Part shown: piece by piece, positions 50,157-62,725 of the stretch
Layout of the letters: each line of letters begins with the position of its first letter
Numbering within the stretch: position 1 is the stretch's first letter
The notes under the pieces: generated by a model
Seen by the model: the letters and a program-made list of their open reading frames with translations, nothing else
What the model was told of the DNA's origin: nothing
Database searches by the model: none
Program-made: the position numbers and the translations under genes
Assembly: GCA_037693485.1 (NCBI GenBank)
Contig: CM075354.1
Location: forward strand, 157,877,501-157,941,500
Length of the DNA stretch: 64,000 nt
Reading direction: 5' to 3'
DNA from: Kitagawia praeruptora
Lineage: Eukaryota; Streptophyta; Magnoliopsida; Apiales; Apiaceae

Positions 50157-50864
50157 ATTTTTATAGATGTTCATGATACCTCATCCACCATATAAATGAT
50201 TCTTGATGAATTTATTATCTGAGCTTGTGCATACAGATATAAAGACATTGTTAATAGCATTTGAATGACATGTTGTGAGTAACAAACGACAACTTTAAAT
50301 AGGCACAAGTCACCACCGCCCTAGAACAGAGTGAAATGAGAAGAAAGAGGTGTGCTGCGATGCTACTTGTAGTTTCTAACTTTTTATGCTTTGCTAGATT
50401 CCCCTGTTGCTAGGGATGGGTTAGGGATGGGCGTCCGGTCATTTTGGGGTCGGGAAGTGCAATCTCTGCTTTCGATCTCCGAACTTTTATCCGTTCACCG
50501 AACTTGTCCTGATTTTCAAATGGGGAATATTTTGTTTTCCGATTCCTTCTGAACGGCAAACGAAAATATTTGCAGGAAATCGGAGAGTTTATTTTTATTA
50601 AAATAATTATTTTTTGTATATTTTCTAAAAAATTTCATAACAAAATTAATTTGTTAAATTATAATATATAATATATATTTTTATAAATTTAATGACCTAT
50701 TCTCAAAATATTTTGAATTAATTTTTATTTGTACTCAAAGATATAATTAAATTAAATTTTACTATTAAACTTTTGAATATGTGAAATGAATTAAAAAATT
50801 TAAGCATTAATAATTTTTATAAATATATTTTTTTATAATAATTTAATTATATATATATATAGAG

Positions 50865-51235
50865 TAAGGCTTTAGAGAGAACATACTTAAAAAGAGAACG
50901 AGTGAACAAATTAAAATATTGATTTTTAAAATTCAAAAAAATTATAAATATGTTTATATCATTAATACAATTCTAAAAAACACAATTATGAACAACAAAA
51001 ACATGTGTAAAAAACTATTTGTGAGATTCTAAAAGAGATTCTTCAAAAATTGTGAGATTCTAAAAGAGATTAAAAAACAAAATTCCCATAAATATTTTTT
51101 TCCACAAAAAAATTATTCAAGTTTGAGAATCATAAAATGCATCTAAGAATATTTATAAACTTTTACAATTTTTAAATTAATTTTTTTGAGATGTTTTCTC
51201 GTTCTCTTTTTAAGCATGTTCTCTTTAGAACCTTA
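50865..51235. mobile_element. Foldback MITE with AACATGCTTAAAAAGAG arms
   Basis: The left end TAAGGCTTTAGAGAGAACAT and the reverse complement of the right end TAAGGTTCTAAAGAGAACAT are inverted repeats that continue into CTTAAAAAGAGAACGAG. Both flanks are TA repeats, which hides the target duplication. The element is 371 bases long and non-coding. Confidence 0.75.

Positions 51236-51308
<73 letters not shown>
51236..51308. repeat. (TA)n microsatellite
   Basis: An uninterrupted TA run of about 70 bases separates two related MITEs. A second TA run lies at 52421-52473. Confidence 0.95.
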
Positions 51309-51310
<2 letters not shown>

Positions 51311-52416
51311 CCAAGGTTCTAGAGAGAACACTCTTAAAAAGAGAACGAGGGAACACATCATCTAACCATTGAATCTATTAGATTTAATGGCCCCGTCAGG
51401 GGCACCTAGGGGTGTTCAAACAATCCGTCAAACCGTGAATCCGGACCGGACCACAACAATCCGAACCAACAAAAACCGAAATCGTAAAAACCGTTGTTAG
51501 TGGTTCGGTTAACCGGACCGTTTATACATAAATGGTTTGGTTATGGTTTTCAATATTTTAAAACCGGTTAAACCAAACCGGACCGTTATATAATAATACG
51601 CTAAAAAAATTTAGTAGATAGTTATAAGTTAAGATTGTAACTTATAGTATGTAATGTATGTACGTATATATAATAAAGGGATTAAATTACTTAATAAATA
51701 TAATATTGAGTTAATTGTCAATATGTTGTAGTTCTACACTAAATTAATTTGTTTACTATTTATATAAATTCAATTGAATTATATAAAGGTAATACGTAAA
51801 TAGTAGAATAAACACTGATAAACAAATATTGTAATACATATATGTAGTGTATAATATTAATGTATATTAAATTTTACTTTATATTTATTCAAATTAGAAT
51901 TTCATTTTTATGTTTAACAAAAATTAAAAAAATAATATGCTATAAAGTTCAAACCGTGGTTGAAAACCGAACCAATCCGTTCTTCTTTGGTCTGGTTTGG
52001 TTTGGTCTTGGCATCTAAATGGTCTGGTTTGGTTTTGATTTTTTAAAAACCGTTTATATTGGTTTGGTTCGAAAAGAACAAGAATCCGGACCAAACCAAT
52101 CCGTGAACACCCCTAGGGGCACCCAATACAAAAAAGTCTTATAATTCTACCCTCTATCCATTCAAAAAAAAATTTCAAAAAATAAAATTCAAAAAAAAAA
52201 ATCAAAAAACATGTTATGATGTCACAGTGACATCATCATCATTATTTTTTTTAAAAAAAAATTATATTTTTTTTTCTAATGAATGGATAGAGGATAGAAT
52301 TATAAGACTTTTTTGTATTGGGTGCCCTTGGCGGGGCCATTAGATCTAATAGATTCAATGGTTAAATGATGTGTTCTCTCGTTCTCTTTTTAAGGGTGTT
52401 CTCTCTAGAGCCTAAC

Positions 52417-52418
<2 letters not shown>
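51309..52418. mobile_element. Second foldback MITE, split by a hAT element
   Basis: The left arm GGTTCTAGAGAGAACACTCT and right arm (reverse) GGCTCTAGAGAGAACACCCT continue as inverted repeats through AAAAAGAGAACGAG and CCATTGAATCTATTAGAT to about 150 bases. It is related to the MITE at 50865. The left arm is interrupted at 51407 by a hAT element; without it the MITE is about 400 bases. Confidence 0.78.
51407..52115. mobile_element. hAT non-autonomous element with 8-bp TSD
   Basis: The termini TAGGGGTGTTC and GAACACCCCTA are perfect inverted repeats. The 8-base duplication GGGGCACC flanks them (51399-51406 and 52116-52123). The interior repeats GGTTTGGTT/AACCGGACC words and is A/T-rich in the middle, with no transposase. 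It sits inside one arm of the MITE 51309-52418, making it the youngest of this nest. Confidence 0.9.
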
Positions 52419-52476
<58 letters not shown>

Positions 52477-52555
52477 AAAATAAAATTGGGAATCGGTGAT
52501 CGAAACGGGACGGGATCAGATCGGGATCGAGCGAGACGGTGAAATACCTGTTGCT

Positions 52556-53693
52556 CTTGAATCCACCTAGATTTGATTTGTTTTGAATGGATAATATTAC
52601 AGGATATATTATTAGAACATTTCCAATAATATTGGTTATAATGATATAAAATATTAATTATATAAAATTTGTTGAACCGGTAAAGATGCTATATTTCAAT
52701 GGAATTGGTGATAATGATCGGCATTATTTAAAAGTGGTGTATTATTTTTATTTCAAATTATTAAAATTAAACTATATTATTTTCATATTACAACAGATGA
52801 TCTACAATTTTAACTAAAAATAATGTACTACTGGAGTGCAAATTTTTTTACACATTTTTTAAAATCTCTCCCCCTTAAAGATGTTCTTATATTATCAAAA
52901 AATTTAAAAAAAATTTAAATGTTAAGAGTTTATTTCTTGTATTCGATTCTCGTTCAACCCAAATTTTTTAAAGCTAGAGGATCGACCTTGAATTGTGGAC
53001 TCCACAGTGAGGTATTTTTTTCCTTCTATAATTCGGGGCATCCTGATAAGACTTAAATTCGACTTGAGGCTGTCGGACCTATCAATAAATGGTAAGCTAA
53101 AATTTGGTTAAAAGAATTTGCCAAACTCAAGCTCTGTTCAAAATTATGAACCAACATGACCTGGTAACTAAATATTTTCATTAAATTTTTAAACATATTC
53201 TTTGATTTTATTATATTAAGAACTAAACTAAATTTGTCTTTGTAAAGAAGAAAAGAACCTATGTTAAAATGTTTAATACTGAACTACGCCATTTTTACAC
53301 TTCGGCATTACAAAATTTACAATAACCATAAGACTAAACTTTGGTGCCGCGTCAAGAAAGTTGTCATATGAACCGTTAGACTCTGAAAAAGTCTGGGACA
53401 CAGTTATACTAACTAGCGTCAATTTGCCAGCACAACAAATTTGGCATTTTTCGCAAAGGATATATATTCAATTGTCTCACAAAACTCTTATCACTTGAGA
53501 ATTGGGGGCTACAATTTGTCAATTTGATATATCTTCATCCATAAGTATCATATATACTCCTCTTCACGTAGTACATATTTTTATAAGACACAAGGTGTAC
53601 AAGGTGATAGATCAGCAAAGTTTAGCACGGTTTTTTTTTTTTTTTTTGGCTGCTTATTTCATTTTTATAGAAAAAAATGACTAAAATTTACGG
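52556..53693. other. AT-rich 3' flank of the SAC gene, no gene seen
   Basis: This is the intergenic stretch downstream of the SAC gene stop at 53694. A T run lies at 53631-53648. The region nearest the gene should contain its 3' UTR. The + strand frames here are short and unsupported. Confidence 0.5.
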
Positions 53694-56600
53694 TTATAGA
53701 AGGCCACACAAACGGGGCCTAGAACAAATCTGTCTTCCATTTGATTTTACCAGTGCCATAACTCCAGCAGTTGCACTAGCACAGAGTAATGAGGACACAA
53801 AGCTCTGTGCGTTCTGTCCAGCTGCTAACAAGAAGAATTTAAAATGAAGGTTTTTTTTTATAGACAAAACCTATAAAAACACTCAACCAACTGAGAAGCA
53901 CATGCACTGTTTCTATTGTGAAATTTGAGAAAATTAAGAGTACCTCGATTAAGTGTTATGGACGTCACCGTTAATCCTCCAATCAACAATGCTGATGCAA
54001 CTGGTAGATACTGTAGTTTTCCAAATGTTACCATATCGACAAAAGCAAGGATTAGCAGAACATATATAGGTTTACAATTGGCTTTTTACTTCTATTTACA
54101 TTTGACTAATGTAGCTGAAAATTGCTTAAATTTTTTTACGATTTTATCCAACTTAAAGGACAGAGAAGAGTGCTTACACTAAGTGCTTCATTTCTATTTG
54201 GCACGGATGGAGGAGGACCGTATTTGACAGTATAATGACCACTTATAAGATCTATTGCATCCTGAAAACAGTGAACAAATATTTTTTGAACCCTATGATA
54301 TACAAAGAGCCCCCTCCCATATAAAACCTCAGAAATCCTTATATAATAGATTTCAAGTTGCAAAGCTTGCCTGTCGCACACCATCTTGAAAGTTATTATA
54401 ATAATATCTTGAAAGTGCACTCACTCCATCTTTTATTAGTCCTGCCATGGTCTGCTTCCCAAATCTGTATTTTTGCAAAACAAACAATGCATCACAGATA
54501 TATATTATACATCAAGAGAATTCCTAAAACCTAGTCCAAATACCTAACAAGGTCCCGTTTAAGGGCATGAGTTCCCGCATATTCAAGGCTTATCTCATCG
54601 CCTTGTTCAACCCACACTAATAACAAAAACAAAGTTAAGCTCAGGACCGAAAACAGAAGAGACAAGGGATTTTCCCTTGCCGCTGATAGACAAAGGAATT
54701 TCAGCATAAAGTCCATACAGGTCTTAAAAGTTTCAAAATCCTCTCCAAACATAGAAATGCAGTCGCTGGAAGAAAATGCACCAACCCTTTGAAGTTGTAT
54801 ATTTAACGATTTCCTAGCCAGGAAGCTCTGTAGCAACCAAATGGAAACGACAAGTATTAATCAACATCAGAATTTACTGTAACAACTTGACTGAATTTGC
54901 AACTCCAGTCAATATATATGGCACTAGAAGAAACATTTGTTGAGCATGTTACAATTTTTTTTAAGTTCCCTAATCTTTTCAATTATCGTACCAAGAACCA
55001 ATCTAATCACCTGTGTAACATTCGTTCGATCAAGGCAATCAATGCAGTTCGACCTAATAACTCCTTTCTGCTCTGCCAATATCTCTCCCTTTGTTCCTAA
55101 GAGAAAGTATCTGCTCAGCTGGAAAGCAACAATTAAAATGGGAAACCAGCATAGTTGTGATTCTGATATGATTGGCAAGACAGAGATGAAAATGAATCAA
55201 CACCAGTTTATTCGTTCTTTACCCTTGTTTTTCAAAGTCCTCTGAAATTTCGTCATACAAAAGTTGTATATTGTCGAAGTTCCCATTGCCACATTTTTTA
55301 TGAAAGTCGAATGAAACATATCTGAATATTCATGAACATCCATCAAAGGTTAGTTTTCTGTTACAATTCATTCTTGCACTCAATGCTTGCCAAGCCGTTT
55401 GTTCAATCACGTTTTCTGAATTGAATGGTTCAGTACATATTGTTGAAGTGGATCATTCAGCTACTTTTGGGCTTTATTTTATAATTATGGCATCATTTAG
55501 CTGAAAAGTGACTACCGAAAGAATCATTACATGTGAACAATTCTGCACAAGCCAATTCCAAATCATTATGTTGTAAATGAATGGCACATACAAAGATATG
55601 AAAACACATTGACTTGTCAGTATCAGTTAAGGCATCGAGAGCTCAAAAAAATCACGTGAAAGCTAAAGATGTGTCCGAATCCTTTATTAATCAGCCGTAC
55701 ATAGACCCTTGTTAAATAGTTTCAAATGAGTATATATGAATAGTTGCTATAGTACTATATTACTTTTTCTGATTAGCAAGTTACAGCATTCATGTTTCTG
55801 TTGAGGAGACAATTCATGCTCAAATCCGCTTTAGGATGCTGCATGGTTCAACCTCTACATATTGTATGTTTCCTTACTCTTATTCACATCCTTGGATAAG
55901 AGAGAATAACAGGAAATATTATATCAATACCAAAGCATGAACGAAATATCACCTCACATTTGGCAGCTTCTCCATTTCAGCAGCATACGCCATACTTAGT
56001 TCTCCCTCGTCACCATGCTAAAAGGCACAAGCACAGAGATGAAATTTGATTACTTACAGTTGCAGAAAATACAAATACACACACCAGAGCAGTGTGCTTG
56101 TGTACAAGCATGAACTTCACCTCTCCGTAACCTGATATTGTGATAATTACAAATCTGGAAGAATTTACAGTTTTACATCTCTCGTGTGTGTATGTGTTTG
56201 TAGATTTTATAGGCGTGTGGACCTTCTAAAGCATTTTTATGGAATTAGACAAGTTCTATAGCATTATCTATGCATGACTTTATATCCATGCTACAAAACT
56301 TATGTAAAAATAGATATATTTATAATCAAATTGATGATCTCTAACCTTCACAGTCGGCCTACGGAAACAAATAGATCACAATACTTTTGACTTGATAAAG
56401 GAAAGATATAAACCTTGTCTGTTAGGTCAACAGCAACAGTCTCTCCATATCGTTGTAAAAGGTCATGAAAATGGCGCTCCACTACCTTTGCCTGATAAGT
56501 TGGCATATCAATAATACAAAACGAGTAGGCACCTATATTCTACAGATATAACAGCTTACAGGTTGGAAATAACTCTTACTGTTTCCTCATGGTAAATGAT

Positions 56601-59600
56601 GTTAAGTCTTGGCTTATAACTCAAATCAACAATTTGCTCCCATAGAAGTGGAATTGAACCACGGACCTTTAAGAATGTAGGTAAATAGCAACTAATTAGC
56701 CTGAATCATCAGAAACATGAAACGACTGAAGATAAGCAGATTCTGTATGAGTGTTTGTAGCTTCCCTTAAATATCCTAGAAATCCCAATGCTGGGAAGCA
56801 ACATGGACCTGAACAAATATATGTCATATGTCTCCCAACACTGTGCAGTAATTAGCAAGATTTATTCCAACTGTATATGGCTTGGATTTAAAGAATAGCT
56901 AAAAAAATCCTACAACTATTGTAAACGAAACTGATAATATACAAAAAGAAAATTCAGACTTAAGTCTAAATTATTATTATAACTCTTCTTAAAAACCTAT
57001 TAAGACAATAAAATTGGAAGGTAGAGATATTATATATAAGACAATGATGAGTTCTATACACGACATGCACATAATAATGGACAAATACTACACTCTTATG
57101 TTACACTGTACTGCAAAAGCTAATTTAAATATGGAAAAGTTGAAAGGCTATGCATACAAAATACATTAAAATCAACACATTAATCTTCATCACAAGATAA
57201 TGGTTTTTGTCAAATATTGTGTGCTAAGTGTCAACGATCTACTTACTACAGTGGTACTGTGATGTAACAGCTTACGTATATTGTTAAGAGTTAGGCAGAT
57301 TATAGTTTATATATAGGACTTCATAGAGCTCTTGTAATTCAACACAGATCAATTTATTGAATCCTTCTGTTGTTCATTCCTTAGCATAGCTAGGGTCTTA
57401 TTTCTAACATGGTATCAGAGCGGGTTTGAGTGATTAATCTCTGCAAAAGCTTGTGTTCTTCAAGAAGAACAAGCTTCCAACCAAAAACAGTGGTTCAATC
57501 AAGAAATCGGAAAATCAAAGTGTTCAAAACCAAGATATAAAAATACCACAGTATAGTGCACTACCAGAGGAGCTTCCAGAATTTTTCCGATCTGAAAAAC
57601 AAAGAGACACGCGCCCTCACGCGCCTCCCCACGCGCACCACGCGCCGGCGCGTGGGGCCTCTTCCAGACGTTTTTCGGCGAAGGTTCTTTAGGGAAAGTT
57701 GCTCGCCTCTCCTAGCCCAGTCTTTTCGTGGTAACACCTCCATCACGTACAATTGATATAAATCATATATATATATACGTATATATATATAGCTGTTTGT
57801 TTGTGATGGTTGTGTTGGATGGGGGAGGAGCAAAAAGATTGACGATGTCTGAGCAGAAGAGGAAGAGGGGCAGGCCAACTAGTAGGAGCTGCACCGATCC
57901 ATTGCAAACAAGCGTGTGTGTGTTTTGGAGAAGTGAGAGAATAAGATGTATATGATTGATTTATAACTCACTCACACGGGGTGTGTTTGTGGAGTTTTTT
58001 GATTGATTAAAAAAGGAAGATGCTAAAGAAAAAAGCAGATAAAGCAAAAGCATTCTCTAAAAAAAAAGGAGGAAGATAAAAAGAAAAAAAAAAGAAAAGA
58101 AAAAAAAGGATAAAAAAAAGTGATTATATGATTATAGATCCGGGAAAAAAATTATTTTGCATTTATTCTCTTAAGGGAAAGTAGTGCTAATATTTTTTTA
58201 AAAAAAATATCTGGATCTTTTGGAGATGTATCACTTTGATTTAAGAGTTTGCCCCAGGTTATAGATTTAATTGTGTAGTATTCAAATGGTTGTTTTACGA
58301 TGATGCAAATTAAATAGTTCAGGGGTGTTATTCCGACGAAGCAGCAGAAGTAGTGTATATACAGATGTACACACAGTTCACTGCCATGACGACAAAGCAG
58401 CAGAAGTAGTAGTATGTATACAGACATACACACAGTTCACTGCTATATCTTGTTAATACCGAGTGATCACAAAGTCGAGTCTCGGTTTCTTAAATAATCA
58501 GTTCAAAGACTGATTGGTGGTCATCCACCGTTGTGCTGAAAAGCAGCACTTTTTTATGTTTTTGACATGGCCTAAAATATACCGTGTGGTCGCAAGTTCG
58601 AGTCCCGGTATCCCAAAAGACTCAATAAACTCAAGATCGATCGATCCTAAAAATGGGTCTAGTTGGATGCTCAGATTAAGCTCAAGGGCTACTAGTGTCC
58701 ACTCTTCAATCCCAAGAAAGGTCTCTTTCATCCGAAGATGGGATTTCGAGTGAGGGGGCGTGTCAAATATTGTGTGCTAAGTGTCAACGATCTACAGTAA
58801 GTCTACTTACTACAGTGGTACTGTGATGTAATAGCTTACGTATATTGTTAAGAGTTAGGCAGATTATAGTTTATATATAGGACTTCATAGAGCTCTTGTA
58901 ATTCAACACAAATCAATTTATTGAATCCTTCTGTTGTTCATTCCTTAGCATAGCTAGGGTCTTATTTCTAACAGTTTTACAGAATTTGGGGGTGCGTGGG
59001 GTGGTTGGGGAGGGGGGAAGATGAACATGTTCGCTGGGCAGTTGTGTTCAAACATGAACCAGCAATTGTGATTTATGCCAAAGCGAAAACTACCACTGTT
59101 TTCCAAAGAAAGCCGTAGCTATCAAGGATGTGGATTAATATGTTTGTTTAAATTTGTCAGTTTGACAGCATAAGAAGACATCTGTCTCCACACATCTTAA
59201 GAAATAAGAACCATACTTTGACATAATAATACCTGCAGAAATGACGAAATGAAACCATCAAATTCCATTAACTGCTCAGTTTCAATAAAATTAGCAGTAT
59301 CTCCCTGTAGATTAGCTCCTCTTCTCCACATTCTTGTACCTGCAATATTCAAATAAATACTTATAAAATTGCCTATTGGCCTGCTGCCAGGTATAAATGT
59401 TAATCAACAAAATACTCTTTAAATGAATGTACCTAAACGGCGAGTAGACCTCCTTGAAATCAATGTAACTGTTGCAGGTAAATGTTTAAGCTTCAGCTTA
59501 CCAGTCTGGAAGCTTAGTTTTATGTTAAGTGAAACATCATTATATTCGGTTTAGAGAGTGAAACTGTTAATCTGATTTATCTAAACATTAACAAGCATGC

Positions 59601-62600
59601 ACACAAACATAAAATTATTAAGGATATTCCCTTGTAGTAGAGGCATAATGAACCCATCAAGCTGCAATAAAAAATACATGATACATAAGAAAAAGCTGAA
59701 GTTTACAAGTCAACCTGGGAAAATGATAGCCCTGTTTTCAAAAGAAGTCAAAAATGCTTTCAAAAACTCTTGCATGATACTTTTATCCAAACAAAAAGAA
59801 CAACTAACCTTATTTTCAATAAGCTCCTCTATAATGTATCTGTTCCAAACAAATTGTGGGTCAGCCTGAAAAACACATACATGTTGACCCCAGATTAGAA
59901 GCCTGTTCAAAAATGATTTAAGTGCTAGCCTGGTAAGAGAACATATGTTTAACAAATAGGCAAAGAACCGGGAAACTTAATATATCACGAGCAATAAAAA
60001 AAATTGAACCTTCAACTTCAAATGCGAGTAGAAAACATAGTCACTACGTGATACCAGCAGCGGAGAAAAATACAAAGTCATCACAGGGGTTGGGAGCTCG
60101 AAAATTATTAAGGGACCACATGAGTTTATGTTATCAAAATCTTTATACTGAATGATTTAGCCAAATATATTAGCCTTGGCCCTTGTATAGGGCAGTGAGT
60201 TCAAGTGTTGCCACCATAATGATTAAAATACACTTTATGTTTGGTTCCTAGAAACTCTCTTCACTGATATTTATTGCGACCATTATTTTTCATCACATAA
60301 TTTTTTGGTAATGATAGTGTATGCAAGATCTCAGATAGGAAAGCCTGTCACGGGAAGCCTGTCACAGGAAGGTAACAGCTGCCGAATGCTGCAACCTTAA
60401 ACTTGCATAGTTAGTTCTACCTAGTTGGCTCTTACAAAGTTATCACAAACATTTCCACTAATAACACACAACATTGAGTAATTATAGAGTTGGACTAATC
60501 TTGATAATTAGACTAGATATATGCAGCGTTGACCACCTTCAGTAAGTATTATAACTATAAGCCAAGTGCCTTAAAGAAGGTATGTCCCAGACTTTGAAAG
60601 GAAAAAAGAGAAGAAAAATCACTATAAATCCCCCAAAAAGGCCTCTAAACTGCATTAATGTAGAAACTGGTTTAGAAACAATCAACGTCAAATTGTTGTA
60701 TATGCACAAGGTTATCTATATGCTAGATTATCTGATCTCATTATGTGAACAGACCTGCTTCCACATTGGCTTATTCATCCATCCATGGGCCAGCTTGAAT
60801 CTTCTCTGTAAGCTGGAAAAAATCATTGTAGTTATTTAAAGACAATATGGAACTGATGGCTTGAATATATTAAAGAAACACAATAAGTTACGGTGTATAT
60901 CAGTTTTTTATTATTTCTTTTGAAAATATTTATTAGACATGGGTAGCGCTCTATGGAGAACGCAGATAACAGTAAGTTCTGCAATCTTAAAAAACTGTGT
61001 GCAGAACAAAAGTTATGCACATTTCCTACATTTTTTTATAACATCGTTCTGCACGAAAAAAGTGCAGAACAGTTGTTCTCGCGATGAAAACTGTCCTCAG
61101 TTAAATCACTCCCTACTAGACATTATTTATAAATTAAAGAACTGTTGAAAGTCCAAGGGGCTGCTTCCAAATTGTATACAATCAAATACATTACAGAGCG
61201 TCGATCTGGTAGAAGCATACTTTACTGTAAGATCTGTTTCGTATGAATAATACAAGCCAGGTGTTGATTCCACCATTTTCAACAGGCTCAAGTAGTAAGC
61301 TTCATCTCTTTTCTGCTAAAAACATACAATAAAATATAGTATCTTTTAGGCAATGATTTAATGTATAGCATTTGAAAGGTGCCTCATTAAGTTCTACTTC
61401 ATAGAACACAAAAGCAACAACATACTTCTTCGGACGTTAAAGATCTTGAACCCTGGCCGCATGATAAGAACTTCATCGACATCACCTGGTAAATAGGGAA
61501 ACCAAGATAAGTTCCCACTTCCCTTCGAGAAGTTACTGCAAGTATGTAAGTTCCTGAACCAAGACCAAAATAACGAGTTTGCAAATAAATCTAACAAGCA
61601 AGTGAAGAAAAATAGTTTATATCTCGTACAAAAATAATTGTTAGACTTGCAGCCAAGAAATGTTGTATCGTGAAAATTGATTATCGATCAATATTATGAT
61701 ATTTTGTACAGTATTGATTACTCTAAATCTTTTCAATATGACATTACAAATCAAATATCAGGAAAATCAAGTAAATTCGGCAAAATTTGTTTTGTACTGC
61801 CATGTATAGGGTAAATTGTGAACGTTTTAGATAGATAAGTTGATCATTTGTCAGATGTTTACTTCTGAAAACTGAACTCCACTAACTTGCTAGCAATCCT
61901 AATGCATAACTTGGGCTAAGCAACTATATTACTATGAACTACATTTGCCAAGTACATCCATCCATTTGCCAAACACTGAGTAAAATAGGAAATTAAGAAC
62001 TTGAGAATAGGTTGTTTCAGCTGATACCTGCAAGCAACCTAATTGTTCCGGCCACGCCATATATGGTAGAGACCTTGGAGGGATTTCCTGTACAAGTATC
62101 ACCTGTTGCAGTACATATTAAATAAATTTCCATCATTCAATTCTAGATCGTAGTACTCAGTTATAGTAGTAAGTTGATCTACTTGTAGCTGAGAAAGTAC
62201 TTCGGCATGGAAAATTCAATCTGCTTATAATATCTTATACATATATTCAATTTATATATAGACAAAAGTTCGAAGAAGAACTTCTAGTAATTACAGGACC
62301 AGGGAATCATTTATTGTCTAGACCATTTTTCATGTTGAATTTGGTAAAAATTTGTAACTAAAACTTTCGTTGAAGTTCAAATAATTTCTCAAGCACTTTT
62401 CAGGACAAGAAGTATGTTACTCCAGAGTCCAGTTTTACTCACACGCTTTGTTTCGCTAGTCAAGTAACATTCATGCGGGAGAATATCAAAAGTGGCTCTT
62501 CATAGAATCTTAGTCATTAAATTAGTTCTCCATAGAACCTTATACAAATCACACGTTCTCCGTTCTAAGTTGGTTATCATCGCAACTGAACTCTCCCTCC

Positions 62601-62602
62601 CT

Positions 62603-62639
<37 letters not shown>

Positions 62640-62678
62640 CCCCCCCTCTTAATATTATACATGATAAATATGATATTC

Positions 62679-62725
<47 letters not shown>

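Larger units (their letters stand above)
50412..52547. mobile_element. hAT-like non-autonomous repeat, copy 2, with nested MITEs
   Basis: A perfect 8-base duplication, CTGTTGCT, flanks the element (50404-50411 and 52548-52555), the hAT signature. Outer parts 50412-50864 and 52475-52547 match copy 1 at 44063-44722 in reverse. The centre has been filled by two foldback MITEs that inserted in the AT microsatellite, which copy 1 still has at the equivalent place. It encodes no transposase. Confidence 0.72.
57208..58973 (+). mobile_element. TRIM-type LTR retrotransposon in SAC intron 9
   Basis: LTRs at 57208-57409 (202 bases) and 58761-58973 (213 bases) differ by two bases and one 11-base indel. 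The ends are TGTCAAATATTG and TTATTTCTAACA, with GTTTT duplicated at 57203-57207 and 58974-58978. The iMet primer site TGGTATCAGAGCGGG (57410) and a purine tract (GAGTGAGGGGGCG) show + orientation, opposite to the host gene. The 1.35-kb interior has no gag-pol. It contains short frames at 57453-57692 and 57728-57955; the latter includes the AT-hook-like KRKRGRPTS. Lying deep in an intron, it need not disturb the coding frame. Confidence 0.92.

Noticed and set aside
58565..58612. tRNA-like T-arm sequence (AAGTTCGAGTCCCGG)
   Set aside because: No acceptor stem or anticodon arm can be folded around it; it is part of the TRIM interior.
57210..58975. Initially read as tandem gene duplicates in the SAC intron
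   Set aside because: The repeats have TG...CA ends, a primer site, a purine tract and a 5-bp target duplication, so they are LTRs.
61226..61312. Shorter version of SAC exon 4 ending at ACA|GTAAAG
   Set aside because: It would break the next exon; the donor at 61221/61220 restores TVNLQRRFKLA in frame.
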